From: Rickettsiales bacterium
GTDB lineage: Bacteria > Pseudomonadota > Alphaproteobacteria > Rs-D84 > CACZYB01
Direction of reading: 5' to 3'
Assembly (NCBI GenBank): GCA_031255155.1
Contig: JAIRTB010000091.1
Span: 1-6,080, forward strand
Length of the DNA stretch: 6,080 bases
Within the stretch, counting starts at the first letter, position 1. Each line of letters starts with the position of its first letter. Made by a program: the position numbers and the translations under genes. This document shows, piece after piece, positions 1 to 4,430 of this stretch. The notes under the pieces were generated by a model. It saw only the letters and a program-made list of their open reading frames with translations. It did not search any database and was not told the origin of the DNA.

Positions 1-1
1 C

Positions 2-712
2 AAGCACCACGGCCGTGTCCCGTATTACCGTGGGCGGTTGAAAGGCGTCGCAAGGTCCATGCCCACTTCAAGCGCCGCCGACGCCGTTGCCGCCCGGCTT
101 GGCATATCGCTGTACGCCACGCCGACGGGGTGGAAATGGTTCGGCCCCCTGCTTGAATCGGGCATGGTCCAGCTGTGCGGAGAGGAAAGCTTTGGCCAGG
201 GCGGCGATTATATCGGCGAAAAGGACGCCATATTCGCGGCGCTGTATTGGCTGAACATCCTGGGCGCCACGGGGATGACGCCCGGCCAGGTCATGCGCGG
301 GCTGTGGGACGAATACGGGCGCATGTTCTATTCCCAATACTCTTACGAGGGCGTCGACGCCGACGCGGCCGCGCGCATAGTCGGGCGCATGCGCGGCGCG
401 GACCTTGCCGGACGGAACGGCATAGCCTCTTTGGAAAACATATTCTATTCCGACCCCGCGACCGGAGAGAAATCCGGGTGGGAGGGAACCCAAATCAAAA
501 CCGACGACGGCGCGAGGATATTCTTTCGCCTGTCGGGCACGGGGACAAGCGGGGCCACCATGCGGTTCTATATAGAAAAGCCCGAGCGCGACCCCGCGAA
601 GTTCGGCATGGACAACCGCGAGTATTTGAGCGGGCTGTCCGCCCGCGCGGTGGAGATATTCGGCATACGCGAGGCGTTCGGGGAAGAGCCAAAAAAAACC
701 GTCGCCATATGA
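2..712 (+). CDS. pgm: Phosphoglucomutase (alpha-D-glucose phosphate-specific), C-terminal part, cut by the left edge
   Basis: Interconverts glucose 1-phosphate and glucose 6-phosphate in the cytoplasm, feeding glycogen and nucleotide-sugar synthesis. The frame is open from base 2 and reads through LKGVARSMPTS, a conserved PGM-family segment, so the TTG at 38 is internal and not a start. Seen: the sugar-binding loop GEESFG (179-196), the following EKD segment with its conserved Lys (218-226), and the phosphate-binding RLSGTGTSGAT loop (527-559) near the C-terminus. About 237 residues are present; PGM1/Pgm proteins are usually about 540-560, so more than half, including the catalytic phosphoserine, lies outside the window. 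Odd: the family segment DH(I/V)REKD reads DYIGEKD here, replacing the His and Arg. The last residues (EEPKKTVAI) form an unremarkable tail. The family call is secure. Phosphomannomutase is less likely, because the GVARSMPTS and GEESFG context is of the glucose-specific PGM type. Confidence 0.93.
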   Translation, partial: KHHGRVPYYRGRLKGVARSMPTSSAADAVAARLGISLYATPTGWKWFGPLLESGMVQLCGEESFGQGGDYIGEKDAIFAALYWLNILGATGMTPGQVMRGLWDEYGRMFYSQYSYEGVDADAAARIVGRMRGADLAGRNGIASLENIFYSDPATGEKSGWEGTQIKTDDGARIFFRLSGTGTSGATMRFYIEKPERDPAKFGMDNREYLSGLSARAVEIFGIREAFGEEPKKTVAI

Positions 713-958
713 CGGCAACGAGCAAGCCCGGCCCGCTATGGCAGCGCCCGCCGCTCCGTCCGCATCGCCTTGGCCCGGAGCTTTCGGCTCCGCCCATGGC
801 GCCAGAGCCGGTATCGGAGCCGGGGCTTGGCGGAGTATATTAGGCGGAGCGCGCGAGCCGACGCGCGGCGCATGGCAGAGGCTCGGCCGAGGCGCGGCAA
901 TCTCCGCACGGGGCTGTCGTGGCCGGCAAGAAAAAGGCTGAACTTGGGGAAATGAAAA
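713..958. other. Intergenic region between pgm and ffh, no convincing gene
   Basis: A GC-rich 246-base gap. Several frames stay open, but none has a family resemblance or a good ribosome binding site. The candidates are a 44-codon frame starting at the ATGA overlap at 709, a frame from 738 to 941, and an Arg-rich frame continuing pgm's frame to a stop at 953-955. Two short GC hairpins are visible: CGGAGC/GCTCCG around 776-792 with loop TTTCG, and CGCGCG/CGCGCG at 850-867 with a 6-base loop. Neither is followed by a T-run, so neither looks like a rho-independent terminator. TATATT at 836-841 could be a -10 element for ffh, but no good -35 precedes it. No tRNA or 4.5S RNA signature was found. 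Confidence 0.6.
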
Positions 959-2296
959 ATGTTCGATTCTTTGGCTAAAAAAATATCCGGCGCGCTCGAC
1001 CGGCTCGCCGGGCGGGACAAGATACGCGAGGGCGATTTGGACGAGGCTTTGCGCGACATCAAAATCGCCCTGTTGGAGGCCGATGTTCCGCTTGGCCTTA
1101 TCGCCCCGCTGTCCGCCCGCGCGAAAGAAAAGGCCCTGGGGCGGAAAATCCTCGGCGGAGTGCGCGCGGCCCAGCAGATAGCCAAGATTTTCAACGACGA
1201 AATCGCCCTCATGCTTGGCGGCGACGAAAGCGAAATCGTCCAAAGCGGCGTCATATTGATGGCCGGACTGAACGGCGGGGGCAAGACCACCTCGGCCGCG
1301 AAAATCGCGAAAATGCTGCGCGAAAAGCACGGGCGCAGGGTCCTTTTGGCCTCCCTTGACACCGAGCGGCCCCAGGCGAGGGAGCAGCTTGGCATCCTTG
1401 CCCGGCGCGCGGGGGTCGACTCTCTTGACATAAGCGGCGGGGAATCGCCGGAACAGATCGCAAAGCGCGCCCTTGGCCGGGCGTCGGGCTATGACATACT
1501 GATCCTCGACCCCGCGGGCCGGTCGAACGCCGACGAGGCCCTTATGCGCGGGCTTGCCCGCATACGCGACATCGCCAGGCCCAAGGAAGTCCTTTTATCC
1601 ATCGACGCCCTTGTCGGACAGGAGGGGGGCGGCATAGCGAAAGCTTTCGACGGCGCCATAGGCCTTACCGGCGCGATCGTCACCCGCATGGACGGCGACG
1701 CCCGCGCGGGGATAGCCCTGTCCCTGCGCGCGATGGCCGGGGTGCCGGTCAAATTCCTCGGCACCGGGGAAAAACTTGACGATATCGAGCCTTTCCACCC
1801 GGACCGCGTCGCATCCCGCATCCTTGGCATGGGGGACATGGTGTCCCTTGTCGAGCGGGCGCAGGAAAAGATCGACGAGGGCGAGGCGCGCGCCCTGGCC
1901 GAAAAAATGTTCTCGGGAAGCTTTACCTTCGACGACATGCTGATGCAAATCCGCCAGATGAAAAAGCTTGGCAGCCCAAGCGGCCTGCTTAAATTCATGC
2001 CCGGGATATCCGGCATGGCCGAGCGTTTGGCAAGCGCCGGATTCAACGACGAAAGCGTCAAAAGGCAAGAGGCCATGATCCTTTCCATGACTCCGTCCGA
2101 GCGCAAGAACCCCTTGATAATCCTTGCCGGGCGCAAGCGCAGGATCGCCGCCGGGGCCGGGGTTACGCTGGCCGAGGTCGAAAAGCTCCTCAAACAATTC
2201 GGCAAAGCCAAGGCCGCGATGGAAAGCATAAACAAATCGGGCGGGCTTGGCGGCCTTATGGAAATGCTCAAAGGCATGAAGCAAGGCGCTCAATGA
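959..2296 (+). CDS. ffh: Signal recognition particle protein Ffh (SRP54 GTPase)
   Basis: Binds 4.5S RNA and signal sequences of nascent membrane proteins and, through GTP-dependent pairing with FtsY, delivers ribosomes to the inner membrane. The start at ATG 959 is supported by GGGGA 8 bases upstream (946-950) and the family-typical N-terminus MFDSLAKKISGAL. The N domain spans about residues 1-95. The G domain has P-loop GLNGGGKT (103-110), the DTERPQAREQL segment (134-144), G3 DPAGR (184-188), G4 TRMDGDARAG (242-251) and the GTGEKLDDIEPFHPDR closing loop (268-283). The M domain runs from about 315, with MTPSER and the RNA-binding segment AGRKRRIAAGAG (390-401) followed by LLKQF. At 445 residues it has family length. 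Odd: the near-invariant DTAGR is DPAGR, DGDARGG is DGDARAG, and the RNA-binding GSRxRRIAxGSG has lost its serines. The next gene overlaps its stop by 4 bases. The identification is firm; full activity is not certain given the G3 change. Confidence 0.96.
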   Translation: MFDSLAKKISGALDRLAGRDKIREGDLDEALRDIKIALLEADVPLGLIAPLSARAKEKALGRKILGGVRAAQQIAKIFNDEIALMLGGDESEIVQSGVILMAGLNGGGKTTSAAKIAKMLREKHGRRVLLASLDTERPQAREQLGILARRAGVDSLDISGGESPEQIAKRALGRASGYDILILDPAGRSNADEALMRGLARIRDIARPKEVLLSIDALVGQEGGGIAKAFDGAIGLTGAIVTRMDGDARAGIALSLRAMAGVPVKFLGTGEKLDDIEPFHPDRVASRILGMGDMVSLVERAQEKIDEGEARALAEKMFSGSFTFDDMLMQIRQMKKLGSPSGLLKFMPGISGMAERLASAGFNDESVKRQEAMILSMTPSERKNPLIILAGRKRRIAAGAGVTLAEVEKLLKQFGKAKAAMESINKSGGLGGLMEMLKGMKQGAQ

Positions 2297-2646
2297 CTTC
2301 AAGCGAATTCGACATAGAAAAACCCGTCGCCCCGGCCGCGGCCAGGTCCCGTCGAGGCGCCGTGGCCCTTGCGGACGCGATCGAGGGTATCGTGCGGAAA
2401 TTCGCCCCGAAAAACGGCTTCGCGGGCGCGGACATCAACCGCGAATGGACACGGATATGCGGGGCCGAGATAGCCTCTATGATTTCGCCCGTCCGCCTGG
2501 ACCGGCGCCAAGGCGTCCTTTACGCCCGGGCCGCGTCGGCCTCGCTTTCAAGCCTTGCGCAATACAAGGCGCCTTTGGCGGTCGAGAGGATAAATTCCTA
2601 TTTCGGATTTAGCGTCGTCAAGCGCATAAAAATCACCGCGTCATAA
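2293..2646 (+). CDS. dciA: DUF721/DciA-like protein
   Basis: A 117-residue protein that I place in the DUF721 family, whose DciA members load or operate the DnaB replicative helicase in bacteria lacking DnaC. The match rests on overall layout: an N-terminal helix (about 22-38), the EWTRICGAEIASMISPVRL stretch (51-69) resembling the family's W...G..ia....p, then GVLYARAASASLSSLAQY followed by VERINSYFG (74-105). That order of a hydrophobic strand, an SxxL helix and an INxYxG segment is typical of the KH-like fold. The basic C-terminus VVKRIKI also fits. The N-terminal 20 residues are Ala/Pro-rich and look disordered. Its ATG overlaps the ffh stop (ATGA, 2293-2296), implying translational coupling with ffh. 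In many Alphaproteobacteria a DUF721 gene sits beside a dsbA-like gene, and one lies downstream here, which supports the call. The role in helicase loading is inferred from the family only. Confidence 0.72.
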   Translation: MTSSEFDIEKPVAPAAARSRRGAVALADAIEGIVRKFAPKNGFAGADINREWTRICGAEIASMISPVRLDRRQGVLYARAASASLSSLAQYKAPLAVERINSYFGFSVVKRIKITAS

Positions 2647-2685
2647 GATCGGCCAACAGCAAGTTATAAAATGTCGCGTCATAAG
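2637..2685 (+). repeat. Short direct repeat at the end of the DUF721 gene
   Basis: The 11-mer CGCGTCATAAG occurs at 2637-2647, where it contains the stop codon of the DUF721 gene, and again at 2675-2685. The period is 38 bases. Sequence after each copy is only loosely similar (GGCC shortly after, TAAAAT further on), so this may be a decayed duplication or chance. Confidence 0.5.
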
Positions 2686-2840
2686 TAAGGCCGTCGACAT
2701 CCGGCTCTAAAATCGCCGCATCCGCCGACGCCGCTCCGCCGCCAAGCCGCAAGTCTTTCCCCCGCGATGCCGCGAAACCGGATTTTCACGATTTTTCTTT
2801 GGGCAAGCCGCGAAAAGCCGTCGAGGAATCAAACTTTTCC
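2686..2840. other. Intergenic region upstream of the dsbA-like gene
   Basis: Together with the repeat and promoter this makes about 260 bases without a gene. No credible start codon with a ribosome binding site, RNA gene or rho-independent terminator is visible. A weak GCCG/CGGC pairing near 2689-2705 has no T-run. The DUF721 transcript may therefore end by another mechanism or read into the next gene. Confidence 0.5.
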
Positions 2841-2868
2841 TTGACATCGCGCAAATCCGCTATATAAT
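2841..2868 (+). promoter_or_regulatory. Sigma-70-type promoter of the dsbA-like gene
   Basis: TTGACA at 2841-2846 and TATAAT at 2863-2868 are both perfect consensus hexamers, separated by 16 bases. Transcription would begin near 2875, giving a leader of roughly 33 bases, A+T-rich, before the start codon. This indicates strong housekeeping expression independent of the upstream ffh unit. Confidence 0.85.
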
Positions 2869-2895
2869 CCGTCATGGTCCATAAAATAAAAAAGC

Positions 2896-2901
2896 AAGGA
2901 G
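2896..2901 (+). promoter_or_regulatory. Strong ribosome binding site of the dsbA-like gene
   Basis: AAGGAG lies 6 bases before ATG 2908. Together with the promoter it fixes the start, so the hydrophobic N-terminal segment is part of the protein. Confidence 0.85.
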
Positions 2902-2907
2902 AAAGTT

Positions 2908-3747
2908 ATGACTATTTTTCTGTTCGTTCTATCCGTCCTTTGGGTCGCCGCTTTCGTCGTCTATGAGAAGTCGTATGGCGCGAAAAAGCCCGTCAAGCCT
3001 GCGGACAAGGCCGCATACTACGGCGTTCCGACGGCGATTTTGTTCTTCGCCATCTATACTCTCGCCGCGGCGGTCGTGAATGTCCGCACCGAGTCCGTCA
3101 TCGTGAACAAGCCCGAAATCATCGAGCTTGCCCGCGCGCGCGCCGAGGAAATCAAGGAAGAGCGCGAGCGCGAGGAAGACCGCAAGGCCCTTAAAAGCCT
3201 GACCGAGGACGATTCGAAATTCGCCGCCATCGCGGGCAATCCCGAAGGCAAGGTAGTCGTCTACGAATTTTACGACTTCAACTGCGGGCATTGCAAAAAC
3301 TCGGCGCGCACCCTTTCCCGCGTTTTGGAAAGCGAAAAGGATGTCAAGGTCGTGCTTAAAAATTTCCCTATTTTCCCCCAGGTTTCCCTGATCCCCGCGC
3401 GCGCGTCCATCGCCGCGCAATACCAGGGCAAGGGCGAGGCTATGTATAAGGCTTTGTTCAACGCCCAGCTTGTCCCCGAGCTTGGCAAGGAAAAGATCAC
3501 CGAGAAAGACTTGAACAACAAGGTCAAAGCCATCGTCCTCAAAGTCGCGAAAGACGCCGGGGTCGACACGGACCGCCTGCAAAAAGACATGGAATCGCCC
3601 GCGGTCGAGGAAGAGCTTATCCGCACCCGCAAGCTGGCGGAAACCTTGAAAATCTACGGCACGCCCGCGTTCATCATCGGGGACCAGATGTTCAAGGGAG
3701 CCATCGACGAGGGCACCATGCGCCGCGCCATCGAGGCGGCTCGCTAG
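2908..3747 (+). CDS. Membrane-anchored DsbA-family thiol:disulfide oxidoreductase
   Basis: A 279-residue protein whose C-terminal part is a DsbA-type thioredoxin fold. It likely oxidises cysteines in exported proteins on the periplasmic side. Seen: strand VVVYEFYDFNC leading to the active site C126-G-H-C129, the long helical insertion of DsbA proteins (about 165-245), and the cis-proline loop GTPAFIIGD (251-259, Pro253). The N-terminus is unusual. Instead of one cleavable signal peptide there are two hydrophobic segments (about 2-20 and 40-58) joined by a Lys-rich loop. By the positive-inside rule that loop is cytoplasmic, giving an N-out topology with the catalytic domain in the periplasm. 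A highly charged Glu/Arg/Lys stretch (about 68-105), probably a helical or coiled-coil stalk, links membrane and catalytic domain. The gene has its own promoter and terminators. A reductase or isomerase role cannot be excluded; no DsbB partner gene is in view. Confidence 0.88.
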   Translation: MTIFLFVLSVLWVAAFVVYEKSYGAKKPVKPADKAAYYGVPTAILFFAIYTLAAAVVNVRTESVIVNKPEIIELARARAEEIKEEREREEDRKALKSLTEDDSKFAAIAGNPEGKVVVYEFYDFNCGHCKNSARTLSRVLESEKDVKVVLKNFPIFPQVSLIPARASIAAQYQGKGEAMYKALFNAQLVPELGKEKITEKDLNNKVKAIVLKVAKDAGVDTDRLQKDMESPAVEEELIRTRKLAETLKIYGTPAFIIGDQMFKGAIDEGTMRRAIEAAR

Positions 3748-3775
3748 GCCAAAGGCGAAAAGCCAAAGGGCAAAA
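3748..3775 (+). repeat. Two tandem copies of a 14-base unit after the dsbA-like stop
   Basis: GCCAAAGGCGAAAA (3748-3761) is followed directly by GCCAAAGGGCAAAA (3762-3775), 12 of 14 positions identical, between the stop codon and the first terminator. Probably a slippage product in the 3' untranslated region. Confidence 0.6.
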
Positions 3776-3787
3776 AGGCTCGAAAAG

Positions 3788-3824
3788 CCGGGGTCGATTG
3801 CGCAAGCGGTCCCCCGGTTTTTTT
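3788..3824 (+). terminator. Rho-independent terminator of the dsbA-like gene
   Basis: Stem CCGGGG (3788-3793) pairs with CCCCGG (3812-3817), with the palindrome TTGCGCAA inside the loop, followed by seven T residues (3818-3824). It lies about 40 bases after the stop codon. Confidence 0.85.
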
Positions 3825-3843
3825 CGGCTTGGCGTATGGAAAG

Positions 3844-3874
3844 AAAAATCCCTCGCGATACGGGGGATTTTTTT
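3844..3874 (+). terminator. Second, near-symmetrical rho-independent terminator
   Basis: AAAAATCCC (3844-3852) pairs with GGGATTTTT (3864-3872). Three further pairs inside (TCG with CGG, one of them G-T) give a 12-base-pair stem and a 5-base loop, and the T-run continues to 3874. The A-run on the left makes it potentially bidirectional. It backs up the terminator at 3788-3824 and insulates the next gene. Confidence 0.8.
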
Positions 3875-3921
3875 CGCCTGGACCGGCTTTGACCGCGCCG
3901 TCTATTCATCCATGTTTTTAC

Positions 3922-3951
3922 TTGACTTTTCTCCGACGGTTTCGCTATTTT
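3922..3951 (+). promoter_or_regulatory. Putative sigma-70 promoter of the small cysteine protein gene
   Basis: TTGACT at 3922-3927 and TATTTT at 3946-3951 are separated by 18 bases, in a 60-base stretch with only 19 G or C. Transcription would start near 3958, giving a leader of about 23 bases. A second TTGACA at 3966-3971 has no matching -10 element. Confidence 0.6.
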
Positions 3952-3980
3952 TATTATGTATAAACTTGACAGAGGGTGTA

Positions 3981-4163
3981 ATGGGAATAGATCTGATGTT
4001 TGCTAAGCGTCTGGTGTCGGACAAGGATATAGAGGATTTTTGCTCCTCCGAGATGCATCGAAATAATATTGTGTGTAATTTTTTGAATACCTCGCCCGAA
4101 AAGACATGCGATATCTGCCCGCTTTATATATTCAAAATACGCTTAAAAGACATGGGGCGTTGA
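3981..4163 (+). CDS. Small cysteine-rich protein, 60 residues, unrecognised
   Basis: The start at ATG 3981 is chosen because GAGGG (3972-3976) lies 4 bases upstream and a plausible promoter precedes it. An earlier in-frame start at 3798 would place both terminators inside the gene and is rejected. The protein has no signal peptide and no membrane segment. Its four cysteines are C21, C32, C43 and C46, spaced C-x10-C-x10-C-x2-C, the last pair in TCDICPLY. The first half is acidic (SDKDIEDF) and the C-terminus basic (FKIRLKDMGR). This suggests a metal or Fe-S site or disulfides, but I know no family to name. The gene is A+T-rich (35% GC at 4021-4080) and uses TTT, AAT, ATT and TGT codons that are rare in its neighbours, a sign of recent acquisition or a different origin. 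Its TGA stop is in frame with the long reading frame that follows. It could be a chance frame, but the start signals argue against that. Confidence 0.55.
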   Translation: MGIDLMFAKRLVSDKDIEDFCSSEMHRNNIVCNFLNTSPEKTCDICPLYIFKIRLKDMGR

Positions 4164-4430
4164 GCTTGGATCCGCGCGCCCGCCCGGCCCGCCGTGATAG
4201 CGGGGATAGGAGGGGCGGAAGCGCAGAGAGGGGCGCGGGGCGCGGGGACGGCGGCGTCGGCGCGCAGCGGGCGCCGCGGCGGAAGCGCCGCGGTCACGGC
4301 CGAATCCTCCGACCAGGAAGCCTTGTCTGTCGCCGGGTCGAGAAGGTCCGGACGCGGGCGGGGCGGCAGGGGGAGTAACGCCGGTATCGCCGTGTCCGGA
4401 CGGGGCGGGGGACGCGCCGGGGGCGAGCTT
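4164..4430 (+). other. Extremely G-rich low-complexity segment with clustered G-tracts
   Basis: Begins right after the TGA at 4161-4163. The stretch 4201-4260 is 82% GC and 4261-4320 is 78%. Runs of four or more G occur at 4202, 4212, 4230, 4237 and 4244, again around 4356-4373, and at 4402-4423. A perfect 7-base-pair hairpin CCGCGGC/GCCGCGG lies at 4274-4293. GTCCGGACG is repeated at 4346-4354 and 4394-4402, 48 bases apart, each followed by similar G-rich sequence. It is either the Arg/Gly-rich N-terminus of the long frame or its untranslated leader; sequence alone does not decide. Confidence 0.6.

Noticed and set aside
713..958. A 4.5S RNA gene next to ffh
   Set aside because: The conserved GGAAGGAAGCAGCC-like domain IV core was not found in the gap.
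961..970. GTTCGATTC resembling a tRNA T-arm
   Set aside because: It lies in the first codons of ffh, and no acceptor or anticodon arm can be drawn around it.
68..1330. 420-codon open frame on the minus strand spanning pgm, the gap and the start of ffh
   Set aside because: It lies antisense to two confidently identified genes and crosses both. High GC content makes such antisense frames stay open, and the translation resembles no family.
3966..3971. TTGACA as an alternative -35 element for a promoter inside the small cysteine gene
   Set aside because: No -10-like hexamer is found 16-18 bases downstream.
3798..3980. N-terminal extension of the small cysteine protein from 3798
   Set aside because: It would contain both terminators and the promoter. 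ATG 3981 has a ribosome binding site and is the sensible start.
4106..4378. 90-codon Arg-rich frame overlapping the end of the small cysteine gene
   Set aside because: It owes its length to the GC-rich segment, has no ribosome binding site and overlaps a better-supported gene.
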